Source: a virus. Taken from it: a DNA stretch of 30,411 nucleotides. The translations under genes and the position numbers were made by a program. The DNA is taken from IMG/VR virus record IMGVR_UViG_3300027836_000027, positions 1 to 30,411 of that record; one strand, given 5' to 3'. A model generated the notes under the pieces. It worked only from the letters and a program-made list of their open reading frames with translations. It was not told the DNA's origin and did no database searches. Numbering within the stretch: the stretch's first letter is position 1; each line of letters opens with the position of its first letter. Of the stretch, positions 20,848 through 28,373 are shown piece after piece.

Positions 20848-22215
20848 CTAAACGTTTAATGGCTTCGGGTTTTCCAATGCCGGCATTGTTGGATTCTGTT
20901 GCATTAAATTAGCAGGGATGAAATAATCATCCATAAAGGGATTTTCTTTGTCCGTAGCGTAATTCATTGCATCACGTTTCTCGTTTGGTGTAACCCACCA
21001 CGCTGATGCTAATTGTGACACCAATTTGTCCACTTCCTCCTGCATTTCACTTATTACCGTGAAATCAAAATCAATGAAATATTCTTTGCCAAATTTCGGT
21101 GCCAACCAACGGTTTAATTCATCACGAATTTTGATCAATTCAGGGATCACCGCATTTTGGTACAATGCCTTTTTGGCCTCCTTCATATTGTTGTATGTGG
21201 ATGCATCTGTATTGTTTAGCAACTGCACAGGGATGTTGTATAAATTACACAAATCCTTCACCGTTCCATTGTATTGCTCAATCAATGACAAATCAGATGC
21301 TGACAAACCAAAATTCACCCAACTCAAATCCTTTGGTGTGATGATTACATCACCTGCGTTTGTTGCGCCCTGATAATTTTTTCTGAATTTGTCTTTTAAT
21401 GCCTGCGCCTGAACCTCAGTCAAATTGCCATCCTTAGAAATCAACATACCACGTGATGTTTGATTCTGTAAATATTTTAATCCGGTGGTTACGGCTTCAT
21501 TGTTGGCCGATAAAACACGCAGGCCGGCACGCAAAGGTGATTGGCCATATAGGTTTGAACCGCTGCTGTCGTAATCCGGATTAAAATCTTTGATGTGGCA
21601 AATATATTCGGGTGCAACCTCAATCATTGAATTATATTGGATTTTGTACCCTGCCACCGGTTGCATCACACCATTTGAAACGATTTCAACCAATTGTGAT
21701 GGTAAATTGTACAACTCTGTGAATTTACCTTGATTTGGCCCTGAATCCGGCCCGATGCCGTAGATGTAACGGTTTCCTGTTAGTTTACCGAATGCAACTA
21801 TTTCACCCAACCACGCTGAAAATGATTGTGCCGGGTTTGGTCGCATCAATAATGCCTCCAAATCCGAATCCTTTATTTCTTCAAATGCTCTTTTGCGTAA
21901 TATGTTGGCCTTGTATATTGCAGGGCCATCCATCACACCTGATGTCATTGCCTTGTATTGCTTTGCTGTGCCTTCGTTTGTGACACGGTAAACAGAAATA
22001 GGGATTGTGGTTGCTGCCTTAACAATCAGGTTAATGATTGAATAAATGGTGGCATTGCGTTGATAACCATCACGAATGTATGTGGAATCGTTATCCTCAT
22101 TCATTATGATATTCGTGCCAAGCCACGTGTATATCAGTTTATTATATGCCTCGTTTGTGCCGCTCGATAATGCTTTGGCAATGGATTGTTTGAATGTATC
22201 AATGATTGATGCCAT
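20848..22215 (-). CDS. Portal protein, HK97 family
   Basis: The dodecameric portal forms the DNA gate at one capsid vertex. This 455-aa protein shows the family features: ATIYSIINLIVKAATTIPISVYR near residues 54-76, LLMRPNPAQSFSAWLGEIVAFGKLTGNRYIY around 126-155, a central YICHIKDFNPD, GQSPLRAGLRVLSANNEA, and PVQLLNNTDASTYNNMKEAKKALYQNAVIPEL in the clip/stem region. The Gln-containing C-terminus (NLMQQNPTMP) is usual. It follows the large terminase after 32 bp. A TATTTTTG box at 22235-22242 could be a weak promoter. Confidence 0.95.
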   Translation of the reverse strand: MASIIDTFKQSIAKALSSGTNEAYNKLIYTWLGTNIIMNEDNDSTYIRDGYQRNATIYSIINLIVKAATTIPISVYRVTNEGTAKQYKAMTSGVMDGPAIYKANILRKRAFEEIKDSDLEALLMRPNPAQSFSAWLGEIVAFGKLTGNRYIYGIGPDSGPNQGKFTELYNLPSQLVEIVSNGVMQPVAGYKIQYNSMIEVAPEYICHIKDFNPDYDSSGSNLYGQSPLRAGLRVLSANNEAVTTGLKYLQNQTSRGMLISKDGNLTEVQAQALKDKFRKNYQGATNAGDVIITPKDLSWVNFGLSASDLSLIEQYNGTVKDLCNLYNIPVQLLNNTDASTYNNMKEAKKALYQNAVIPELIKIRDELNRWLAPKFGKEYFIDFDFTVISEMQEEVDKLVSQLASAWWVTPNEKRDAMNYATDKENPFMDDYFIPANLMQQNPTMPALENPKPLNV

Positions 22216-22247
22216 TTGTATTGCTTTTTTTTCTCAAAAATACATAA

Positions 22248-23432
22248 TTAAACCACAAAAAAATCAGAACGATTTTTGTATTTGGTATAAACCCCATACC
22301 GGATTGCATCCATCAGGTGATTGTGTTTGTCTATTGGCTTATTTATAATCGTTCCATCTTTCAATTGCTCCCAAAAATAAAACTGAAATTCATTGTGCAA
22401 ATTCTGCGATTCAGATGAACAAATCACCTCGTGTTCCTTTAATAAACTAATCCCGGCTTTTATTGATCCCTCACCTTTTATTGCAGGAACGGCCAAAATA
22501 TCCATCTGTCTTAATTCCTCAATTGATTTGGGTTCGGCTGATTCACAATAAATTATGTGTTCATTTAGTTTTTTTTCTTTTAGGAAATCGGCAATGTCAC
22601 GGTTTGTCATTCCCTTTTTGTACATAATTTCGTGAATGTACAATTTATCACCAACCTTTGCCAACTGCACAATGGCCGTTGGATCGTGACTGAATCCAAA
22701 ATCAAGGCCATAAAACACATCATCAAATTCAGGGAAATCAACCTTTGGAATGAATTGCCAATTAGGAAATATTTGGCGATCACTAAACACCGCACGTTTT
22801 CCCTCACCGTAAACCCTCCAATAATCCGGATCTTTCGCTTTTAACCGTTCAATTTCTTTTACCAATTCAGCCGGCAGGAACTGATTATCTTTGTACGTTG
22901 TGATCCACGTATCACAATCATCACGTGTGATCACTTCATCATAAATCCAATGCACCGGATCAGATGGATTGAAATCACAAATCATTTCATCCGTTGTTCG
23001 CATCAGCAACTGCCGGAAATCTTCGTGATCTAATTCATTGACTTCGTTGCAATAGCAAATATTTCGTTTCCTACCCCTGATTTTCTGTGGTTCATCAACT
23101 GATAAAAATTCCACAACGTGATTGCCAAACGTGTATGTGTTTTCAGATTTGTTGTGTTGGCCCACATACAGAATGCCCAATATGTCCAATATTTCGAGAA
23201 AATCACGCATCACCGATCCTTTCAAGGCCGGCAATGTTTTACGCACAATCGAAATCACCAATGGTTTTTTGGATGATGTCAATTTGTAGATCAGATATTG
23301 GCACAGGGCATAAGTTTTTCCCGAACGTGTACCGCCCTGATGAACTTTGATTCTTTTGGTGCTGTTTAATGTCTGATAAAACTGAATGTTGCATTTCTGC
23401 GCTATTCGTTTTCTATTTGTGCCGGTGTCCAT
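22248..23432 (-). CDS. terL: Terminase large subunit
   Basis: The packaging motor has both halves. The ATPase has Walker A GGTRSGKT (33-40), Walker B ICYCNE (125-130, Glu130 catalytic) and the coupling-like region DFNPSDP (153-159). The RNase H-like nuclease has Asp244 in GLDFGFSHDPTA, Glu297 in CESAEPKS and Asp375 in NHLMDAIRYG. The length of 394 aa is in the short range for the family. The start at 23432 overlaps the small subunit gene by 31 bp. The packaging mode (cos, pac or terminal repeats) cannot be read from the sequence by eye. Confidence 0.96.
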   Translation of the reverse strand: MDTGTNRKRIAQKCNIQFYQTLNSTKRIKVHQGGTRSGKTYALCQYLIYKLTSSKKPLVISIVRKTLPALKGSVMRDFLEILDILGILYVGQHNKSENTYTFGNHVVEFLSVDEPQKIRGRKRNICYCNEVNELDHEDFRQLLMRTTDEMICDFNPSDPVHWIYDEVITRDDCDTWITTYKDNQFLPAELVKEIERLKAKDPDYWRVYGEGKRAVFSDRQIFPNWQFIPKVDFPEFDDVFYGLDFGFSHDPTAIVQLAKVGDKLYIHEIMYKKGMTNRDIADFLKEKKLNEHIIYCESAEPKSIEELRQMDILAVPAIKGEGSIKAGISLLKEHEVICSSESQNLHNEFQFYFWEQLKDGTIINKPIDKHNHLMDAIRYGVYTKYKNRSDFFVV

Positions 23433-23767
23433 TCTATTATGGCAGATTCTATGCCGGTTTCGTGTACAACCTCCGTGCGCTCAATGTATCCACGCTTTTT
23501 GCCTTTGGTCTTTAAATAAAAAATGGTGGCTGTTGTGTTGCCATCTTTGATCTGCTTATGCAATTGCGATTCCGCAAAATCCAATGTCATATCGGCCAAA
23601 TCATCAACTGCCTTTTTGTATTCCGGATCAATGTTGATCCATTCGTAATGCTGCGCCCTGTGTATCCCTGCAATCTTTGCTGCGGATGTGACAATGCCCA
23701 ATGACTTTTCAAGGGCCTCCAACATCCGTTTTTTATTTAGTTTCGTTACACTCTTAGGTACTGCCAT
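23402..23767 (-). CDS. terS: Terminase small subunit
   Basis: This 121-aa protein directly precedes and overlaps terL. An N-terminal helix-turn-helix (MLEALEKSLGIVTSAAKIAG then IHRAQHYEWINIDPEY, residues 15-50) would bind the packaging site. The following helices (AVDDLADMTLDFAESQLHKQI) make the oligomer, and the block NTTATIFYLKTKGKKRGYIER is a recurring feature of phage small terminases. It starts 3 bp after the ParB-like gene. Confidence 0.9.
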   Translation of the reverse strand: MAVPKSVTKLNKKRMLEALEKSLGIVTSAAKIAGIHRAQHYEWINIDPEYKKAVDDLADMTLDFAESQLHKQIKDGNTTATIFYLKTKGKKRGYIERTEVVHETGIESAIIEWTPAQIENE

Positions 23768-23770
23768 ATT

Positions 23771-24283
23771 TTATTTTTTGCAATAGCAATTTAGTCCATT
23801 TTCAATGAAATGTTTGTATGCCATTTGTCTTTGTTCCTCAGATTCAAACGACACCTCAATGACAAATTTATCTTTCGCCTCATTCTCATTGTCCACCGGT
23901 AATTCCTCACCTAATTCCTTATAAATCGGCAAATCCAATCCCCAATCCTCTAAATCAGCCATTTCCCAATCATTAGCCAACAAATCCCAATCCCACTCAC
24001 CAAATCCCACATTATCTGTAATAATAAACCGTTTCTGTTGCTCGGCTGTCAATGCGGATGCCTTAATAATCGGCACACGCTTCAATCCGGCTTCAATACA
24101 GGCACGCAATCGCATATTCCCACCCAACACCACACAATTATCATCCACGATGATTGGGCGCAATTGTAGCATTTCCGGGAACTCCTTAATGGACTTGACC
24201 AATTTTTTGAATTTGTCATCCTTAATCAATCGGGGATTATTGGGATGCGGAATTACCAATTTGATATTTATTTCCTCAATCAT
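23771..24283 (-). CDS. ParB-like nuclease/CTPase-domain protein
   Basis: The 170-aa protein has a ParB/Srx-type N-domain: HPNNPRLIKDD (13-23), PIIVDDNCVVLGGNMRLRAC (43-62, with GGNMR in the binding pocket) and an EQQKRFIITDNVGFGEWDWDLLANDW extension (81-106). In phages this module is often fused to, or next to, a DNA methyltransferase; none is present here, so it stands alone. Its C-terminal 60 residues (KFVIEVSFESEEQRQMAYKHF) are a separate small domain. It lies just before the terminase genes and may influence DNA packaging or transcription; that is inference. Confidence 0.88.
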   Translation of the reverse strand: MIEEINIKLVIPHPNNPRLIKDDKFKKLVKSIKEFPEMLQLRPIIVDDNCVVLGGNMRLRACIEAGLKRVPIIKASALTAEQQKRFIITDNVGFGEWDWDLLANDWEMADLEDWGLDLPIYKELGEELPVDNENEAKDKFVIEVSFESEEQRQMAYKHFIENGLNCYCKK

Positions 24284-24384
24284 TATTTTTCGCTTTTATT
24301 CCAAATGATGTATGCCATCACACAAATGTATGCAATTTCAACTGCACCAACCCACCACGCTAATGTGACTAAATCATCAATCAT
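24283..24384 (-). CDS. Small membrane protein (33 aa)
   Basis: The frame starts at ATG 24384 (MIDDLVTLAW) and its stop overlaps the ParB-like start (TAATG). It consists mostly of one Trp/Ala-rich transmembrane helix (LAWWVGAVEIAYICVMAYIIW) ending in charged NKSEK. Translational coupling and membrane topology support it, but at 33 aa it is unproven. Confidence 0.5.
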   Translation of the reverse strand: MIDDLVTLAWWVGAVEIAYICVMAYIIWNKSEK

Positions 24385-24395
24385 AATATTATTGT

Positions 24396-24515
24396 TTAAT
24401 CCATCCATTTGCCGTGATTAATTAAATGCCACGTTCTGTGCTTTAAAACTTCAATAATTAATTGAAATAATGTGTCCGCTTCATAGCTGCCAACACCTTT
24501 TATGATTAGTTTCAT
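24396..24515 (-). CDS. Small hypothetical protein (39 aa)
   Basis: The ATG at 24515 overlaps the stop of the DUF3310 gene as ATGA, a normal coupling signal. The protein is MKLIIKGVGSYEADTLFQLI followed by a basic helix with His residues (HRTWHLINHGKWMD). It fills the gap to the 33-aa ORF. No family is recognised. Confidence 0.48.
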   Translation of the reverse strand: MKLIIKGVGSYEADTLFQLIIEVLKHRTWHLINHGKWMD

Positions 24516-24730
24516 CCCTGAAATTTGTCTAATTCTCGTTTGATATACCACAGGGATTTTTCCAAATCCTGTTTCTTGTTGCCCTTTTTGTCGGCCCTCA
24601 AAATATATTTGATTGCGTTTCCCAAATTAAAATTTAGGCTGAATCCCTCGATCACATCAATTGCCTCAATGCCTCCATTAGATTGATAATGTTGCGGATG
24701 ATCCACCATTTCACGGCTGTCATTTGTCAT
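24512..24730 (-). CDS. DUF3310 protein
   Basis: The 72-aa protein is a clean match to the short phage DUF3310 pattern: VDHPQHYQSNGGIEAIDVIEGF (9-30), LGNAIKYILRADKKGNKKQDLEKSLWYI (36-63). It is sometimes labelled a nucleotide kinase-like protein, but its activity is not established. It lies in the middle-gene block upstream of the packaging genes. Confidence 0.9.
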   Translation of the reverse strand: MTNDSREMVDHPQHYQSNGGIEAIDVIEGFSLNFNLGNAIKYILRADKKGNKKQDLEKSLWYIKRELDKFQG

Positions 24731-24803
24731 TCTGTATTGATTAGGTAAATATGTGCTTTTGTTTCCGGCAGTTATTCATCACCCAACTGCTCCACAAATT
24801 TAT

Positions 24804-25190
24804 TTAATTTTTCCATAGGTTTGACATTGGTTTTTCCCAACAATCAATCCCATAAGATTTCAACAAAATATTAATCTGTGTATTCAATGAATCTTTCTTT
24901 GTGTCATCCATCTGATCCATTTCCATTCCAAGCATAAAAAATGCCTCCATTGCTGTGCAAGCATTTTGGAATGTATCCAACGCATCAGGCAATTCGGGAT
25001 CATCGTTTCTGTTCTGCGGAAACAATACGGCCATTGTTTTTTCCAATTCCCTGATCATTTGCTTTGTGACCATTTTCACGGCCTGTTTGTTTGCCGGATG
25101 ACCGTGCCACGATCCATCAATGAAATCCAACATATTTTGGCACAGGGCAAAAAATGTCAATAGTCTAATTTTGTCTTTTGTAGTTTTCAT
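24804..25190 (-). CDS. Hypothetical protein (128 aa)
   Basis: This mostly helical protein starts MKTTKDKIRLLTFFALCQNMLDFIDG and has an acidic, Met-rich middle (FFMLGMEMDQMDDTKKDSLNTQINILL). The second half of the sequence includes DPELPDALDTFQNACTAMEAFF. There is no membrane segment strong enough to call. Same strand and operon as its neighbours; a 73-nt gap without a convincing gene separates it from DUF3310. Function is unknown. Confidence 0.75.
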   Translation of the reverse strand: MKTTKDKIRLLTFFALCQNMLDFIDGSWHGHPANKQAVKMVTKQMIRELEKTMAVLFPQNRNDDPELPDALDTFQNACTAMEAFFMLGMEMDQMDDTKKDSLNTQINILLKSYGIDCWEKPMSNLWKN

Positions 25191-25238
25191 CGGTTTGTAT
25201 TTTTAGCATTTACGGCCGTTTATTGCCTTGTAATTTTA

Positions 25239-25427
25239 TCATTTACCAATATTCAGCAAATCGGTTGGGAATTTATAGGGATCAATGCACAAATCAAGTT
25301 TGATGATTTTGTGGAATATCATCAATTCCTGTATTTCCTCAATGATTTCAATTGCCTCCTCACGTGTTATGCCATCGGAACATTTGATGTCACCGTGTAC
25401 AAATATATCTTCATCGTGAAATTTCAT
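25239..25427 (-). CDS. Hypothetical acidic protein (62 aa)
   Basis: I chose ATG 25427 (MKFHDEDIFVHGDIKCSDG). The longer start at 25469 would lie further inside the upstream gene and adds a hydrophobic, unlike-looking segment. The protein has an acidic helix (TREEAIEIIEEIQELMIF) and a short C-terminal end (PYKFPTDLLNIGK). It overlaps the 75-aa gene by 17 bp. No family is recognised. Confidence 0.68.
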   Translation of the reverse strand: MKFHDEDIFVHGDIKCSDGITREEAIEIIEEIQELMIFHKIIKLDLCIDPYKFPTDLLNIGK

Positions 25428-25638
25428 TGTAGTAAATTTTAAAATTGCGCACACGATTGTAAACCACACGTTTTTCCATTTCTGATCCGTGCATCAGCCG
25501 GGCCACACAGGTTTCAAGAAATAATTTTGGATTGTGGATTGTTTCCCACGCATTCACCTTGATTGGCTGTTCTGTGAAATCAGGATCAGCAATTTTTTCA
25601 TTGGCCCAATCAATGGCCTTTTGTCTGTTAATATTCAT
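25411..25638 (-). CDS. Hypothetical protein (75 aa)
   Basis: The ATG at 25638 overlaps the end of the VRR-NUC gene by 4 bp (ATGA type), so translation is coupled. The protein begins MNINRQKAIDWANEKIADPDF and continues with a helical segment (NPKLFLETCVARLMHGSEME) and a basic C-terminal part (RVVYNRVRNFKIYYNEISR). It may be a nucleic-acid-related accessory of the nuclease next to it, on context only. Confidence 0.7.
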   Translation of the reverse strand: MNINRQKAIDWANEKIADPDFTEQPIKVNAWETIHNPKLFLETCVARLMHGSEMEKRVVYNRVRNFKIYYNEISR

Positions 25639-26060
25639 CGTATTGTCATTTGATTTTCCAATTTCCCATCTGTATAGCCTGACCGGTATGCATCCATAAT
25701 TTTATCCTGCACGACAAATCGTTGCGCCTCATAATATTTTAGCTTTTCAATCAATTCATCCAATGATCGCACAATTATGTATTCATATCCGCAATCCCTT
25801 GCTTTCTGCTCGAATTCCTTTTGGTTTGGCTGTTGATAATTGCCTGCAATCTTAACTTCAACAAATAGACCGTGAAACGTTTGGTTTGGCAATAGGATCA
25901 ATAAATCAGCCACACCGGCTTTCACACCTTCCGCCTTTAATTTGGCCGCAACTGCTTTGTTTCTCCATCCACCGTTTGGAATGGCAAAAAACGTGTAATT
26001 GTTCAAATCAAGATATTTGGCCAAAACCGTTTGCAATCTGTGTTCGTGTTCGTTTCTCAT
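25635..26060 (-). CDS. VRR-NUC domain nuclease
   Basis: The 141-aa protein is a PD-(D/E)XK-type nuclease of the VRR-NUC family, known as Holliday-junction or flap-processing enzymes in phages. The signature runs FFAIPNGGWRNKAVAAKLK (24-42), GVKAGVADLLIL (45-56, Asp52), GLFVEVK (64-70, Glu68 and Lys70) and QQPNQKEF (76-83, Gln80). The active site is intact. The C-terminal 35 residues (LKYYEAQRFVVQDKIMDAYRSG) extend beyond the core. With ERF and SSB it gives the phage a minimal recombination set. Its start overlaps the stop of a 45-aa ORF. Confidence 0.93.
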   Translation of the reverse strand: MRNEHEHRLQTVLAKYLDLNNYTFFAIPNGGWRNKAVAAKLKAEGVKAGVADLLILLPNQTFHGLFVEVKIAGNYQQPNQKEFEQKARDCGYEYIIVRSLDELIEKLKYYEAQRFVVQDKIMDAYRSGYTDGKLENQMTIR

Positions 26061-26194
26061 TTTGCATTGTGTTTAATGTGGACAATCATTTGTTTTTTGC
26101 CACCATTCCTTTGCTTTCTGACCTGATTAATTGCAATACATACAATTGATCCAATCGTGATAAAAACTGCTGTTAAAATCAAATTCTTTTTCAT
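26057..26194 (-). CDS. Small membrane protein (45 aa)
   Basis: The frame starts at ATG 26194 (MKKNLILTAVFITIGSIVCI) and ends in ATGA overlap with the nuclease gene. The first 22 residues are one transmembrane helix or a signal anchor; the rest is short, basic and His-containing. The coupling to the nuclease start makes it credible. No family is recognised. Confidence 0.55.
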   Translation of the reverse strand: MKKNLILTAVFITIGSIVCIAINQVRKQRNGGKKQMIVHIKHNAK

Positions 26195-26250
26195 ATGTCG
26201 GTTATTGGGTAAAGATTCTGTGTTTATTTAAAGTCGGAATTTATGCCCAT

Positions 26251-26457
26251 TTATGGCAAAATCTGATTTGCATCAATATCTAGCATTTTGCACACTCTTA
26301 ATGCTGTGATTAAATTCGGACACATTTTGCCTGAAATCCAATTGCACACGGATGAATGCGTTGTGTTCAATTCATCGGCCAATTCGTGCCTGCTTATTCC
26401 TTTTTTTTCTAATCCTTTTAGCACCAATGTGCCAAATTCTGTTTCGATTGCTTTCAT
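26251..26457 (-). CDS. Cro/CI-type helix-turn-helix regulator
   Basis: The 68-aa protein is a single HTH_3 (XRE-like) domain: GLEKKGISRHELADELNTTH then SSVCNWISGKMCPNLITALR, with a five-helix pattern to DANQILP. It has no cleavage or dimerisation domain, so it is Cro-like in size. It follows the ABC/GNAT gene after 9 bp. Candidate targets are the repeats at 2203-2254 and the dyad at 29068-29079. Without an integrase nearby, a lysogeny switch is not established. Confidence 0.92.
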   Translation of the reverse strand: MKAIETEFGTLVLKGLEKKGISRHELADELNTTHSSVCNWISGKMCPNLITALRVCKMLDIDANQILP

Positions 26458-26466
26458 TTTTATAGG

Positions 26467-27633
26467 TTAAAATAATGTTAATTGATGTTTATGTTCGTCC
26501 AAATACCTTAATTTATCTATGGGTAATAATAGGTCATTAAAACCATTAATTGATTTTCCAATGTATTTATGACAATAATGAATAGATTTTCTTAAATTAT
26601 TGTATTTATTCAATGGATCAACTTTGTCATTTCTTATTTTTCCATTGTGGCCTGTTGGTTTCCATTTATTAAAATACAAATTCCTATATTCTCCCAATGC
26701 AGGATTTGATGTTTTTGTGTAATAGTTACAATTTGTATTTTTTGAAATTCCTGCGCAAAACTCACTTATTGCACTACCAATTCCCATTCCTTGATAATCA
26801 GGTAAAACAACAATTCTGCTTTCACGATAACTTTTAAAACAATCAGTTTTGCCAACTTGAATACCTAATACATTTATTGCAATTGGTTTATTGTTTAATT
26901 CAAATAATAAGTAAATATATGCCGGATTTGCTTCTTGTGTCAAATAATGATGCTTTTTGAATAAATCCCAAATTTTAGATTTGCATCTGTAAACTGATAA
27001 TTCAATTTTTGGTTTCCCTTGCCTAAGATATTCGCACTTTTCGAGTGCGCCTCCTTTTTCAGGTGACAAAATATAATCGGGCATTAACCATTCAAAAATA
27101 TCGTAATGACACGATGCAAAAACAACCCTTTTATTGTGCTTTCTTATAAATTTTTGAATTGCAAAACTCATTGATTTTGCCACATCTCTATTTACAACCG
27201 ATGTAAATTCATCAATTAGCACAATATCCTGATCTAATGATTTTGCCAATTTATATGCAATTAATGCCCTATATTGTTCGCCATTTGATAATTTGTCAAA
27301 TGGTCGCAACCAAGATGGAACACTTGATAATCCAACTGATGACAAAATTTTTGTTGCCTCTTTTGGTTCTAACCAATCAAAATTTGAAATTAGTGCTTTT
27401 GAATTGTCAAATATTGGATCTGATACATCGCCTAATGATTTTAAAATAGTGCTTTTACCACTACCACTCCCACCATAAATCACAATTATATTCCAATTAA
27501 AATCGCCTAAATTTTGCAAATTATGATTGATTTCAAATTCTGTATTTTTTCGATCCTGAATATCAAATGATTCATACACATATTCTGTGTATTGATCATT
27601 TTTAATTTCATTTGTTAATTTTATTGTTTTCAT
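26467..27633 (-). CDS. ABC-type ATPase fused to a GNAT-like acyltransferase domain
   Basis: The 388-aa protein has two enzyme-like halves. The N-terminal ABC ATPase shows Walker A GGSGSGKST (54-62), signature LSNGEQ (115-120), Walker B DIVLIDE (136-142) and the switch His176 in ASCHYD; it has no transmembrane part. The C-terminal half (about 210-360) has HHYLT (228-232) and the acyl-CoA-binding motif VVLPDYQGMGIG (275-286) of GNAT enzymes. The order is ABC then GNAT, as in the little-studied group related to COG2401. GNAT-fold Mom of phage Mu modifies DNA adenine, so protective DNA modification is one possible role, but the target is unknown. It is AT-rich beside its neighbours, suggesting acquisition. 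Confidence 0.9.
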   Translation of the reverse strand: MKTIKLTNEIKNDQYTEYVYESFDIQDRKNTEFEINHNLQNLGDFNWNIIVIYGGSGSGKSTILKSLGDVSDPIFDNSKALISNFDWLEPKEATKILSSVGLSSVPSWLRPFDKLSNGEQYRALIAYKLAKSLDQDIVLIDEFTSVVNRDVAKSMSFAIQKFIRKHNKRVVFASCHYDIFEWLMPDYILSPEKGGALEKCEYLRQGKPKIELSVYRCKSKIWDLFKKHHYLTQEANPAYIYLLFELNNKPIAINVLGIQVGKTDCFKSYRESRIVVLPDYQGMGIGSAISEFCAGISKNTNCNYYTKTSNPALGEYRNLYFNKWKPTGHNGKIRNDKVDPLNKYNNLRKSIHYCHKYIGKSINGFNDLLLPIDKLRYLDEHKHQLTLF

Positions 27634-28373
27634 ATTATTTGTCCGTTTTCATCCAATGTCATATCCATTTCGGCTAATTGGTGGCAAAACAATTTGTATG
27701 CCTCACCTTTGCATTCTGCATTGTACAATTTATCATCTGTATATTTGGGCCTCAATCGTGTTTTGATTTGTTCACGATCAACATCAGGGCAAACCCATAT
27801 TCCAAATTTTACTAAAAAATCATATAGATGTGCCAATCCTTTTGGCCATTCAAATTTGCCACCGGTTTTTTCGTATGCTTTAATTTTAGCTATGTATGCA
27901 TTAACATTATAAACTGCATCTGCTTTTAATTCTGCATCCGTTGGTGTTGGTTTTTTTTCTTCTAATTGTGGCCGTTTTACCAATTTGGTTTCCTGCCTTG
28001 CATATTCAATGTATGCGTTCATAATTCGGCCAAAGTATTCACACGAAAAATTCTCATAACATTTGCAATCAGTATTTAATTTACCTGCAACTGCCATTTC
28101 AAATGCAATGGCTATTTCTTCGGGTGTTTGATTGCCGTAATTTGATTTGATAAATGCTAACAAAACATATTTTTCCTCATCGGTTGGCATATTTGCACCA
28201 CGCAGGCCAACCATTAGCATTGACAACCGCAAAACCTGTTTTAAATCATTTTCTGATCGTGTCCTAATGTTTAATGTGCTTTGTGCCTTAATTATTGTAT
28301 TGACTATACCATTAAAATTTTGCAAGGGCTGCCATTCTTGCTGCACTCGTTCCAAGTTTTGTTTCTGATCCAT
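27630..28373 (-). CDS. Replication-region protein, possible helicase loader partner (247 aa)
   Basis: The gene overlaps the replication organizer by 62 bp and the ABC/GNAT start by 4 bp. The protein is helical, with a conserved-looking block (LSMLMVGLRGANMPTDEEKYVLLAFIKSNYGNQTPEEIAIAFEMAVAGKL) and a C-rich stretch (DCKCYENFSCEYF). A second half contains KFEWPKGLAHLYDFLVKFGIW. Proteins of this pattern accompany phage replication initiators in Bacteroidetes phages. No Walker A motif is present, so it is not a DnaC-type ATPase. Its role in recruiting host helicase is inferred. Confidence 0.78.
   Translation of the reverse strand: MDQKQNLERVQQEWQPLQNFNGIVNTIIKAQSTLNIRTRSENDLKQVLRLSMLMVGLRGANMPTDEEKYVLLAFIKSNYGNQTPEEIAIAFEMAVAGKLNTDCKCYENFSCEYFGRIMNAYIEYARQETKLVKRPQLEEKKPTPTDAELKADAVYNVNAYIAKIKAYEKTGGKFEWPKGLAHLYDFLVKFGIWVCPDVDREQIKTRLRPKYTDDKLYNAECKGEAYKLFCHQLAEMDMTLDENGQII

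Noticed and set aside
24772-24816. 14-codon frame MEKLNKFVEQLGDE in the gap before DUF3310
   Set aside because: Too short to support without expression or conservation data, though it overlaps the stop of the upstream gene.
25212-25219. Palindrome ACGGCCGT in the 25191-25238 gap
   Set aside because: Single 8-bp palindrome without a second copy or promoter context; may be chance.
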